Of a stretch of 64,000 nt of DNA, positions 52,210 through 64,000 are shown in pieces. Under the pieces are notes generated by a model, which searched no databases, was not told the origin of the DNA, and worked only from the letters and a program-made list of their open reading frames with translations. Every line of letters begins with the position of its first letter. Position 1 is the stretch's first letter. Origin of the DNA: Serilophus lunatus (lineage: Eukaryota > Chordata > Aves > Passeriformes > Eurylaimidae); the NCBI GenBank assembly GCA_013399895.1, contig VXBA01006569.1, positions 1,394,518 through 1,458,517 of the forward strand. The letters are read 5' to 3'. The position numbers and the translations under genes were made by a program.

Positions 52210-55200
52210 GTAAGGATCCTTTTAATTATATCCTGAGTAACACCTGTGTGCTGCTGGAGTATACAAGACTTGCATGGTAGCTGCCGTGTATACGGTGTAT
52301 AATGAGCGCTCATTAGTGAAAAAACAGTGGGGAAGAATTAAGAAAGCAGAAAAATTAGATTTACATTGGAGAGACTAATAAAGGGCAGAGAGAAATTCCT
52401 GATAGGAAAGTTTGGAGGGTGTGAAAAGCAAAGATAAATAAATAGAAAAAAATGGTTTGAAAGATGCTGAGTTAAAGGTAACTGGAATACAAGAAGTTGG
52501 CAAACTGTAGATGAGTGCTGTTTGGTGAAATTACTTCGGCATAAATAGTATGGATTTGGAAACCCTGGATCTGTGCATTGTAAGACCACATGGCACAGAA
52601 CATGTTTCTTTAGTCTCAGGTGCTTGAAATTCACCCAGGTATTTGTCCTTGTAAAATTTTTTTTTGAAAGTTGTTTTTTACCTAACCTGCTGTAAAGCTC
52701 AGACACAGCTATGGTAGGTTAATGTGGCTATTCTAATTTACACAGTATATTTTCACTATATTCTGTAAATCTGTGATCAGTTATTCTATAAACGCAAAAG
52801 CTTTTTCCAGTCTCTTGTTCACAGCCTCCTACATATCTGATCTGTCATTGCCAACATGTGTTTAGTTCAACTTCAGTTTCTGCTTTTGAGTCATAGGGTA
52901 TCATTACCCTAATTTCACAGGAAAAAAGTCTAAAAATTACCTGAGGTAGCACTAAAAATAGTTATTTATTCAAATTTAATGTATTTTAAGCAGTATTGTT
53001 TTTTTTTAAGAGATCATAAGTTCACTACCTAATTTTTATGCACTGCTCTTTTTATAAGTAGGCATAGAGGCCAAGGTGATGTAAGAATGAAAGTATGAAT
53101 CAGGGCAGCAAAATGATTGTTTTAAATGGCTCAGTGATTACTGGTAATCAAAATATCTAATTATTTTTCTGAAGTTCTGAATTATGGCTGAATTTAACCC
53201 AAACATGTGTTTCTGGTATTCTTTAATTATAATTGTAATAGAATTTGTTTTGGAATATGATTTTATGTAAGTAGAATAATTTGGTTTAAAAAATACTGTA
53301 TTCTATCCACATACTTGGTATTTAATTTGGATTTAGAGACATGGATTTTTTTGCTGTTTGTTGCACAAATAGACTAATTGTTCCTGTCACTGGTTTTCCA
53401 GATTAAATGATTTAGTGCATAAGGAGCAATGGTTTCTCTAGTTGAGGTCGCCTTTCTTGGAAAGCTACCAGGTGAAAATGCAGTGACAGTTTAGAAAGAC
53501 GTTGCTGTGTGGGATTCTTTCACGAGATGAACTGTGTGAGTGGGGGCAGCTGCTTGTGCAGAGCAGCACGAGGTGCTGAATTGAACAAGCCTGTGCAATC
53601 CTGCAGTAGGTGTGTTGGCCATGCTTTCGGGGACGTCATGGCTGTGCTCTTGTGCTGTTTCCATTGGATGCTTGTGTGGAAACACAAGTGGAGGTTGGAA
53701 TATGCTATATTTAGATGAGTGAGCTGTTTTACTAGCCTATGCAAATGAGCATGCAATCAGCTCTGAAAGCAGTTGGTGAACTTGAGGCCATTTAGGAAAG
53801 GGGAAGGGAAAATGACAACTGTATTAAAATTAATAAAATTGCAGTATTAAAATGTATGCTATTTGTGTGCCTTTATGCTGTTTGCACAGTTAGAGAATAT
53901 CTGGAATAGGATTTCAGCTGTATATCTGATAATACGTTTATTACTTTGGTAGTTCTGGTTCTTAGTAACAGTGGTGAGAATAAGAAAGCATATATTACTC
54001 AATTTGTTCTCTGCTTTTCAACTTTCCCCTTCATTATATTTTCCTGTGAATAGCAATTCCAGTATAGTCATACATCTCCAGCTTCCTCAACAGAAGCTGT
54101 AAATATGCAAAAGGCCAAAAAACAGTGCTGCACATTTTCCCTGCCACTACAACCAAGTCATGCTGCCATTTCTAAAAGAATTCTTTGAACTGCTCTCCCT
54201 AAATGTGTACAAAATATGAGTGATCTTAAAATGACTACAGGTGAAAACAAAAAGAGGAATATGATTCAGAAACACTGTTTTCCAAACTGTTGCCCAAATA
54301 GGTGATGGAATGAATGTGTGCAGTATCTACAGCCTCTGACACATTTGAATGTACTGGCAGCTGTCTTGAGACGTCAGAAGCTGGCAAGCACTTAATAGTG
54401 ATGAGATGTAAATAAACTGTAGCTGAGGGGACTCCATAAAACCTATCCATTACTTTTCAATGCTTCAATTGAATTAATAAAGAAATTATTTTAAAATTTG
54501 TCACCTTAAGATGAAATGTTGTGTTTCATATGACAGATTTCAATGACTATTTAAGCATGCTAATAGAGGGAACAAGAGAAATGTCTCAACTGTAAATGAA
54601 TATGCCTTCAAGGAAAAAAGATTGAAGGGAAAAATAACACATCTGATGAGGACAACTGTTTTTTTTTTTTTTGAATATTCTTCAACTTTAAATATTTTTC
54701 AACTCTTTAAAGAAAATTGCAGAAAAACCTAGGGCAAAGTAAAAATAGCAGCTCTATACTGCCAGTGTAGTCATGGGACTTAACAGCCTTGTGAAATACC
54801 AGTTACAAAATGTTTGTTGTAATGGTGAAACTGCATTTAATAGTTAGAGGTAAATGAGCTGTTTCCAGATGCCTTGACATAATGTATGAAAATTTGACTC
54901 GAACTTTATGCTTCACTTTGCGGAGAGTCTTTGATCTCTCGATGATTAGAGAAAAAGCAGGGTGTATGTGGAGTGGATGGGAAACAGAGGTGAAGTAGGG
55001 GCATGTAAATAGCTAAAGAATACGTTAAGAAATGGAAGCAGGTAACTCATGAGTGTGTTTAATATGTACATTCTGTATGAATATTGGTATCACCTGTTAA
55101 AATATGAGGGGTTTCTTGTGTTTCAGGTACAATAGCACAGATGTTCTTATTTTTAGACTGACTGTGCTTGAAAAAAGAAGGGCTTCATTACATACAAATA

Positions 55201-56257
55201 GGGAGGTTCTTAAATCATGCTATTTAACACTATATATAACTTGATTTTCCTGGAGATCAACAGTATTCACCCATTCCCGCTCACTCTCCTTTCTATCAGT
55301 AAATTTCATTGTTGCTGAATTAAGTTCCTGACAGAGCATGAAATGTCCTCCCACGCACTCAAGATGCCAGACAGGGTTTTCATTGTGAATTCCATGTTGG
55401 GGAGTCATTTTTTAGTACCACAGAGTTGTTAGGTTCTTCCTTTCCACCTGTGTGCCAGAATAAGCAAATAATGTTGGTACTTGTTCTTTCAGCTCTGAGC
55501 TCTGCACACTCCTTGAACAGCAGTCTTTGCTGCTTGGTGAGCCACAACAAATTGTTGTTATCCCTATTCTCTGAAGGAAGTTTGCAGAAATGAGAATCTG
55601 AGATTAGTTCTGTTGTCTGTTGATGTCAGTATATGCTCCCTGGCCTCAGAGAGCTGTGCTTGGGGTACTGTTTGGGGAAATGGTGTCCAGATATAGTCTG
55701 AAAAAAGCCCTTCTGTGCTCTGCTTTTAAATATTCTAAAGAACGTGTAACTGAGCACAAAGTATTTTCAATACAACTGATCTAATATGAACATAGCAATA
55801 GACCTCTGTAGTAGGGATTCTTCAATAGATGCCTAGAAACAATGTACAATATTCAATTGTGGTTTTAAAATTACAAGCAAGGAGATCGTGTATCAATTGC
55901 AACCAATGGAATAAGTACGTAATTGTTTAAAAGCATATAACATAATGTCTAGTGTAGCTAACTCTCTGGTGACACTTGAAAGCCTAGTTTATATAAAAGC
56001 AAGCAACTGTTGTGAAAATATTGAGTGCTGCATATACACAGGTCACGTAGTTTGTGATGGTTTTAGTCACTTTGTTACTGCGAAGGAAATCTGGGCATCA
56101 TGCTCAAGTTGAGAATCCTGGTGTGTTAGTATTCCCTCAAGTTTAACAGATTCCAGGAAGATTGGGCAGATGTGCATGAAATACTCCAAAATCAACACAA
56201 CAAAAAGCAACAGTTATTGTAAAAAGTTACGTACCCTTCCAGGAGGAGAGAGAAGGA

Positions 56258-56311
56258 AAAACATCTTCAATAAAATGGAAACAGAAAACATCTTCAATAA
56301 AATGGAAACAG
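56258..56311. repeat. 27-bp perfect tandem duplication
   Basis: The 27-bp unit that starts aaaacatcttcaataaaatg and ends gaaacag is present twice, head to tail, with no mismatch. Perfect identity suggests a recent slippage or short duplication event, or a length polymorphism. Confidence 0.95.
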
Positions 56312-57798
56312 TTGAGATTATCTGCAGTTGTTTCATGTTTTATTCACTGAATTTTAGATAACAGAGCACAATACGGTCACTTTTCACTAATGGAGTCATA
56401 TTAATGCTGCAGAACAGGGGGGAACATGTCAAGGCATCAAAATGGGAAAAGAGATTTTCTTGGTAAAAACAAGACTATGTTAAAAAACAGCTCTGAATCT
56501 TTATTTTCTGAACTCTTCTAGTTATGAAATGAAGAAAAAAGTATAATGGTTTGCTGAAGAAGCTACCTGCACAGTTGTTTTCAGGAGTAGTATTTCAGTG
56601 TTTTAGAGTTTCAGTAAGATGGTCTGGTTTGGGATGAATGACACTTGAACTCTTAATATATACTTGTGGATGTGGGAAAATGAAGAAACAGGAGATAAGG
56701 TTTCAGCTTTCTTCTCCTGGAAGTGCTTTGGATGAAGTGAGCAAGAACACACTAACCTTTTGCAAAACTGCTGAAATAGTTGGCGTGGAGGGACCGTATT
56801 TGTTAGATGTCACTGCTGTTTGTATAGAGTTACATAAAAGTCAAGCACTCAGTAGCCTCTGTAAAAGCATCCCTTAAGTGGTAAAAAAAAGGTCACTTTT
56901 TTGTTTTGTTTTGTTCCTGTTTGCTTACCTTTTTATATTTTGTGAGTGATGAAGGAAAGAAAGAGAATTTGGTGTCACCGCACGGTCTCAGCTCTGTGGA
57001 AGGGAGACTATCCGTTACAGCCTTTTATTTTCCTAGCCAGGAATTGGGTAAGCCCAGTGTGATCACTGGTTGTAGTTTCATAACTAATTTCCCCACAGCC
57101 TAGGTAGTGAAGACTTGAACTGACCCAGAGTGTCATGAGCTTATAGCTAAGGCTTACAGTGAAGTTAACATGTATGGCAACAATCTTTTTCTTGATATCC
57201 AAGTTACCTGAATGTTGTCCCATTTTAATTAATTTTACCTCATTGTAGTCTCAGACTGGACTTTGCATTGCATTCAGAACTTTTTATGAGAGTATATGTT
57301 TTTAAGGTGCTCTCCAATTCAGATCTAAATCTGTGTTCTTCATTTATATACTAATTTTCTGGAACAGCAGCTTCTGACATGGCTGACTGCACAGCATTGT
57401 TAAAACCATGAGAAAACACTTGCAAGTCATATTTAGGCTTTTCTTTGTCTCGTCTTTGTTTACAATTTATATTAATATTGTTGGGGACAGAATAAGTGGT
57501 TTGGCCTACCCTTTCTCTCTGCTTGTAACCTAGTCATATATATTCAAATCTAATGTTTCATTAAACCATGCAGTCTCAAGTGTAGTCTCTTTACAGAGCT
57601 GTTTTGAACACTTGGCTACTCTTATATCTTAAGAAGTAAGCTGCTTTTGCTATTAAGTGATGGCAAGAGACAACATGAAGGAGTTGGTTATCAGATTGAA
57701 ATATAAGCAGGTCAAGGACAGCTTGTATACTAGTCTGATGTGTTGAACTAATACAATATCTCCAGCTACACAGGCTGCTTTAGTGTTGATGCACTTAA

Positions 57799-58480
57799 GA
57801 ATCATTGAATAGTTTTGTTGGAAGGAACCTTTAAAGGTCATCTAGTCTAACCCTCCCCTGCGGTGAGCAGGGACATCATCTGCTAGATCATGTTGCTCAG
57901 CGTCTCATCCAACCTGTTCTTGAATGTGTTCAGGGATAGGGCATCTACCACCTTCCTGGTTAACCGGTGCCAGTGTTTCACCACTCTCATTGTAAAAACT
58001 TTCTTAACATACCTCTAGTCTAACCTTCCTCCTTTTGTCCTATCACAACAGGCCTGCTAAAAGGTTTGCTGTGATCTTTCTTACAGACCCCATTTAAGTA
58101 CTGAAAGGCTGCAGTGAGGTCTCCCAAGAGGTCCATACGTTTGCTGTATTGAGAACTACAGACCTGGATGCAGAGCTCAGGATATCAGAAGGGTGGAGTA
58201 GAGGGATAGAATCACCTCTCTTGACTCTCTGGCCATGCTGCTTTTGATGCAGCCCAAGACATGATTTGCTTTCTGGGTTGTGAGTGCACATTGCTGGCTC
58301 ATGTCCGGCCTCTCATGCAGCATCCTCTCAACCCCTTCATCGCCCAGCCTGGATTGATGTGACTCAGGTGTAGCGCCTTGCACTGGGTCTTGTTGAACCT
58401 CATGAGTTTCACGTGGGCCCACTTCTTGAGTATGTCCGGGTCCCTCTGGATGGCATACAATCCTTCAGGCATCTCAAGTG
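57799..58480 (-). mobile_element. CR1 LINE, 5'-truncated, antisense in VAV3 intron 2
   Basis: The left end (gaatcattgaat, then ttggaaggaacctttaaagg and tcatctagtctaaccctcc) is the reverse complement of a CR1 3' terminus. Further right come other CR1 landmarks in the expected order: gtgtttcaccactctcattg, ttgtcctatcacaacaggcc, tttaagtactgaaaggctgc, ttgctggctcatgt, cttgttgaacctcatgag and gtccctctggatggcat. The element therefore lies on the minus strand, with its 3' end at the left and its 5' truncation near 58480. It covers part of the ORF2 C-terminus (reverse transcriptase side) and the 3' UTR. Open frames on the minus strand are short and broken, so it is dead. An internal deletion near 58125-58150 is likely. 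Confidence 0.92.
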
Positions 58481-58496
58481 CAAATAGGGGTGTACT

Positions 58497-58531
58497 GTTG
58501 CATACACACAACATATTGTTGCATACACCAC
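58497..58531. repeat. Short direct repeat at the CR1 boundary
   Basis: The word tgttgcatacaca/tgttgcatacacc occurs twice, 21 bp apart, close to the truncated 5' end of the CR1 copy. It is probably local slippage. It does not recur at the other end of the element, so it is not an obvious target-site duplication. Confidence 0.6.
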
Positions 58532-61500
58532 CACATTCCTTGGGATTTAAGGACTGTATCTTCATGATTTGTTGTTGGTGACTATGCTTACTGTAAAGCG
58601 TATATTTGTTGAGCCTTTATGCTTTTTCCTGGTTTTACTTGGCCTCGACTCCTTTTTCTTCTGCTATGTATTTTTTAATTTTGAACCTATCTGAATCAAC
58701 TCGTTTGATATACTTCAGTTCTACTTGTTGACTCGAGACTTTAACAAAAACTATAGAAGACAATCTGAGATGTTTGATAAAAAAGAAAGTCTTTCAAGAA
58801 AGTTGAAATAAGCTATATAAGTTTATGTTTAACATACAGTAGGTTGTTTATACAGATATAGTATTAAACTGGGCACTCCATTTAAAATGGGAAATGATTT
58901 TGTGCAGGATGTAGATAAAAAGTGTTGTATTTCTTATTGGTTCATATGTGAAGAGTTTTGATGGGGCCTCTTATCTGAGCAAGACCCTTTTCTGCTCAGT
59001 CTGTAGAGTTCCCCTGCTTCATGTAGGCAATGGGGAGACTGCCTTCAGCTGTTTATGGTTGGTAGTTGTATATAAAGCAAAAGCATACTGAGGGAAATCT
59101 CAAACAATAATCTATTTTCAAAGACAGTGTAAAAGTAGTTGCTGCTTGTTTCTTTGTAAGTATCAAAAAAATCGGGATTTGCTTAACCTGTAGAAGGCTC
59201 TGGGAGTTAGATGGGTTGCAATTTCATTCACTTGTGTTTTCTGTCCAATCTCAGTAGAAAGTGAAACCTGCAGTGAATGGTATGCAGCAGGAAACACCAT
59301 TTTTGTATTTCATAAAAACGAAATAGGTACAAGTTAAGGAGAAATGTTTACAAAATGTGTGAGAGGGCTTTTACTTAAGATGTTTTTGACAAAGCTAGAG
59401 AGGTCTTCGCTAATCAAGAATTGTTCTTTGTTCTTAATTGTAACATAGTTTTGTTATGAATAAATATAAGATGAACAGCTGCACGTGCCTTTGGGAAGGA
59501 TGGATACTTGAATAATTTGGTAATGGAAAAATAAGTCAGAACAGTGTATTCTAATGATTTATCTATAAATCTGAAAAGCTTATGTTGTTCGTAGGTGTTT
59601 GAGATCATCAGGATTATCTTGCTAGGAAAACTAAAGCATCTTTTTGTACAAACACGGACCATATTTAGGGATGTGGCTTTTTCTTCTTGTCAAAACATGT
59701 TATAGCAGAAATGTGAGATCTTAGGTTTTGGATCTCAAGTGTTAATTTTGATGCATGAAAAGAGATTTATTTGGACAAGTTCTGTTACATCGATTTTTTG
59801 CATTCTCAGACCTTTCTTCATGAGCTTTTGAGGGTGAAGCATTGAGAATTTAATCTGCAAAATAACCATTCAATAACTAAATCATTCAGTGTAAAATTTT
59901 ATGATGAATGTATTAGCTGATAAACTTGGCAATGTGTTTAAAAACAGTTGTAAATAATCACAGTTGTTAAGTAGAAAGTAATATTACAGAAGAAATAAAT
60001 GCATTGTCAAATAAAATTATCAAAAGTGAAATTAAGTGGAACATTTTACCTACTGCTCAACCCTACAGGTAAATAAGTTCTTAAATTTTACTTCGCTCAG
60101 CTACAGTTTAAAACTATAATATGCCAGCACAGGTGTCAAGAGCAGCCTGTGAAGAGCCTTAGAGAGTAGGTACACTGCACAATGCAGTAATGTAGTGTGA
60201 TGCTGAAGGAGCTGACAAAAGCACATTATTTGAATTTTTGGAATGTACTATTCTGAGCATATTTGTATATGTAAATTTTAACCTTAATATGATAGAACTC
60301 ACAAATTAGAGCTGCATATAGGTTTAAATAAGTTTCATATGGGTGTTGAACTGGAACCCATTTCTGTGAACATGTATAGAACACTTTACAGAATTACTTT
60401 AGAAAACCACTTGAGAGCTAGTTCACATAAATATATTTAATTCATCAAGTCATCTTTAAGATGCTGAAAGGTTTGAAATGTTTCTGAAGTAGAACTGATT
60501 TGAGCAGAAATGCACCAGTGACATTGTGTAAGTACATGATGTGTGCTTCCTGGAGTGGCTAATTGATACTAGCTGAGTAACTCACTGTACTATGTAATCC
60601 ATTTTCTACCAAAACACGTAAATTACTTGAGGGAGGATTTACCACTTGTGCCCATGAAGTAGAATAGAGTAAAAAAAAAATTGAATGTAGGTCACAGGTG
60701 GGTTGGGGAGTTTTGCACAAATTCTCATTTAGCCTTCACAGGGGTAAGCTGTAGTCCAAAGCCTACAGTGCAGTTTAAAGAGATGCTGTTGATTTCATAG
60801 TGACTCAGTAGGGCATAATGTAGCTTCTCTCGCCCCCAGTGCTAGACAAAAATAGAATAATATTGCTGAGTGCTATGAGGCGTAGCACTAGCTGTCTGCC
60901 CTCTGAGTGATGTACCTGAATGTACCTTGGGAGATAACTAGCAGATGATATCATGCAACACCTCACAGAAGACTGGGAAAATATAACACAGCATGAGGAA
61001 AGGAGACAATGCCAATCTTGTGGCAGCCCTGTCTAAACAGTTGGCTCTACTTGTCTAAATATTATCATTATCAAAGTCCTGATAAGGAGTTGTAGTTCAC
61101 ATGCGGTGTAATGATCCCATATGATGTATTCTTGCCTTCAAAGCAGTGGAACAAGGAGTGGGGCTTAATTTCTTAATTTTTTTTTCCCTAACCCGCAGCT
61201 TCTCTTTCGAATGCTTTTCTCACTTTGATAGGTAATAAGTAAGAAATTAATAGCTGTTTGAAACAAATGGCCAGCCAGGAGTAGCTGTGCACATTTTTAA
61301 AATTGTTTACTTAACTGCTGCAATGTCTTACAATTTTATCTTGTCTCTTGGTCACCACCAGTTTGTTTGAAAAGTACTATGTATATGCATGTGTGTATTT
61401 ACATATCTGTTGAGATTTAAGAAGTTGTGTATATGGCAGCCTCTCTTAGAACTTATCTACCCACTAAATATTCTTGGGTGACATAATTCTGGGTTTATTT

Positions 61501-64000
61501 TGAGACTGAATTTTAGTGTGTTTTGATTTGAGGAGAACATCCCTTAGAGTTTTTCAGCTAGCTAAAAAGAAAGTTGAGACAAACTGAGTACAGTACATGA
61601 ATGGACACCATCTGTGATCTGTGGGAAACAAGCTTTGTTATGAATCTTGAAGTATTAATTCGGTGAAGTTAATGGAAGTTCTTAAACTATCTGATTAGAA
61701 ATGCCATTGTGCCATTTTCCAAAGAGGAGAGGTCTACGTTTTGTTTGTGCTGCTGACTTGGTTGCTGGATGTAAGATGGTTATTCTAAGTTGTACACGTT
61801 GTGGCAAAAATATGTTTGTTAAAATCATGATCACACCTTATTAGAAAACAAACAGGTTTCTCCTGGCCAAACTAGTGCAAGGTTGCTTTAAATTAGGATA
61901 AATATTTTTATTAATAATATTAACATATTTTACCATGTGGTTTGTCATTGAAAAAGTGGATTCTAAACCTGGTGTCTGATTCTAAATAAATATCTACTGT
62001 CTCGCTTTTCTACAAACGTTTTCCTTACGAAATTAAACAGATTGGAATATGAAGAGAGTAATTTTCCTATGTCTAGCAAGCATTAGATAATATCAACCAA
62101 AACTTAGTGAAAGAACTCAAACACTGTGAGCTTAAGCATAACATGCACTTTGATTTTGAACTTTTACAGAGTAATTCACATTTACATTTTGGGGTTTTTT
62201 TTTTGATGAAGGCTTGCCGCCCACAGGTGGGTAGCATGAATTTGGTATCTGTAGGAGTCACAACCAGACTGATTTTAAATCTTACCTTTGTGTGTATTAT
62301 TAATGAGATGAACCATGCTGATGCTGGATGTGGAGTTAAATGAGAGCGCATGAGAACAATTCTATTCAAATTGTGGGGCTTTTAGGTAGTTTTTTATGTC
62401 TGTTTCTCTTGAAGAAGTGACTAGGCTACCTGTGCCTTGAATAGTCAGCTAAACACTAGGAAAAGGCACTACTTACTTTCAGACTTCACATCAACAAAGC
62501 AATAATTGTTCCAAGTAGCAGAGTGCTCTGAGCATGGATCCCAGGCTCTGGACAGGAGAACTCCCAGCTTCCTTCCTCTATGCTTGGCTTTTGGTACTGG
62601 CCTATGCTCGCCCTTGCTCTAACCTTACACCTAAAGAATGTAATCTGTATGATCATTTCAACTTAATTATGCTTTCATCACATAACGTTTAAACTCATTT
62701 TCTTTGATTAATTACTATTTACTCTTCATCACTGCCTTGTCTACTCTGCTGCCTTCATTCTTTGCCTTTCTCACCACTCTGTCTTGCAGTCTGGTGTAAG
62801 TCCCTCCCTACAGTGCTTCTTGGGCCTTTTCCATTTATGCGTTTCAGGTTTGTTTCTGCAGTTTTGTTTTGTCTCTTGGTTTTTACTAGGAGAGTGGTTT
62901 TGTTATTCCTGTGCATATTTAAATATATTTTCATGTTTTTCTGCATAGCAGATAAGTACTCACTACTCATAAGAAGAGAGCTATACCTCTGCTGAAATTA
63001 CTGCAATTCAGATTCTATTCCTCTTGAATATGAGGGTATCTTCCTTTATTTTTTTTACCTATAAAGAAGAAATATTCAGGTTTGATTCTGTTTGCTTCCT
63101 CTTGTATCTGATTCAGAGCATATTTTTATACGTTTAATAGTACAGTGAGACCAGTTTTGGTATTGCACCAGCAAAACTCAGAAAAGGAAAATGAGTTCTT
63201 AGCAATGATATTCTGATAAAGTTCTATTTCCTTTGTCTATAGTGGAAAAAACCCTAACCCAGTACTTTGGGAATGAAATCGCAAAGAAGGAACTTAGAGT
63301 TTTGACACAAATTGTTCAATAAAATTATTTTCAAATTTCCAAGCAATAAAATAATGTTGTCATTTACTTGGAAAGTCTCAAAAGGAGGTTTTTAACTGAA
63401 CTGAATTTTTAATTTAGAACCATATTTCCTACTGTTAAAGTTGGTATTCAACAGTAGTAAGTTTGTAATGCAATAGACAGGTGTTTAGGAGAGGTCATTC
63501 ATGTACAGGTCTATACTTCATGTATTTATCTATAACGTGTTGATCAATGTATGCATACATGAACTGCTGCGATGTCTGAAAGTCAGAAACGGGGAGCTGT
63601 GCCAGATTCACTTTTCCTGAATTTCTCAGAATTTAATTATAAAATTCCAAGATAAAGTTAACTGATTGCTCATTTAAAACTCAATTAAGAGCACTGAATC
63701 TGAGAGGAGGGTTTAGCTTTTGATTTCTAATCTAATCAGTACTTACAAAGGTGACTGAAAACTTCTAGTGCTATTTCAATACAGAAAACAAGGCTTCTGT
63801 CATGGAAGACAAGGCAATATAAAGTCCTTGAGCAATAGTCTTCTTTAGAAGTCTGAATTATGAATTCCAGAAGCTGATGAAGATCTTTGTAGACACAGTG
63901 TTACGTAGAAAATAGTAAGAGTCTTGTGCCAGTGCGCAGCAATGTGCTGACCCAAAGGCGCTGTGCAAGGTAGGGAAGTGTAGTGTGCTCTATGGTATGT

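Larger units (their letters stand above)
52210..64000 (+). other. VAV3: VAV3 intron 2 (5' part, continues past the window)
   Basis: The intron begins with a consensus gtaagg donor. At least 11.8 kb is present and no sequence resembling VAV3 exon 3 was found before the right edge. The content is AT-rich with one clear CR1 copy and small duplications, annotated separately. Other open frames are short and without motif. Confidence 0.85.

Noticed and set aside
57653..58581. Several 60-90 codon open frames on both strands near 57.7-58.6 kb
   Set aside because: They lie in or beside the CR1 copy. They are broken remnants or antisense shadows, not host genes.
63250..63260. aaccctaaccc resembling an interstitial telomere repeat
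   Set aside because: Fewer than two full units, which is expected by chance in 64 kb.
1..64000. CRISPR arrays, operons, prophage or other prokaryotic systems, and tRNA/rRNA genes
   Set aside because: No regularly spaced repeats, no gene-dense strand runs and no tRNA A/B boxes were found. The splice structure of VAV3 and the CR1 elements show this is vertebrate nuclear DNA.

Overview
This is vertebrate nuclear DNA, most likely from a bird. Genes are sparse, introns are long, and the few recognisable transposon remnants belong to CR1, the main avian/reptile LINE family. The only protein-coding gene I can support is VAV3, a Rho/Rac guanine-nucleotide exchange factor, read left to right on the + strand. 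The window holds its CpG-island promoter, coding exon 1 (up to 23358), the whole of intron 1 (23359-52092, about 28.7 kb), coding exon 2 (52093-52209) and the first ~11.8 kb of intron 2. The two exons encode most of the N-terminal calponin-homology (CH) domain. The rest of the protein lies beyond the right edge.

Layout. 1-22970 is intergenic sequence upstream of VAV3. I find no convincing exon there, only one short CR1 3' end (12685-12738), small tandem duplications, a 52-base T run and some GC-richer patches. 22975-24010 is a CpG island with two GC-rich blocks. The first contains GC boxes and exon 1; the second lies inside intron 1 and holds a canonical G-quadruplex motif. 24011-52092 is AT-rich, T-biased intron 1 with pyrimidine-rich tracts, a TG microsatellite, a likely old CR1 remnant near 41.7-41.96 kb and no supportable extra exon. 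52210-64000 is the start of intron 2, with a clear antisense CR1 copy at about 57799-58480.

Main caveat. A single N at 23193 sits just after an ATG and just before VAV3 codon 14. About 12 codons of the conserved VAV3 N-terminus are missing there, which is best read as an under-sized assembly gap rather than a real deletion. A second N lies inside a poly-T run at 32844.

The hunt found no undescribed gene system. The most useful leads are the collapsed gap in exon 1, an in-frame upstream ATG, a possible second promoter in the 5' part of intron 1, and a strong excess of long T runs over long A runs on the + strand. Most six-frame open frames here are short, lack family signatures or follow base composition, and are left out.
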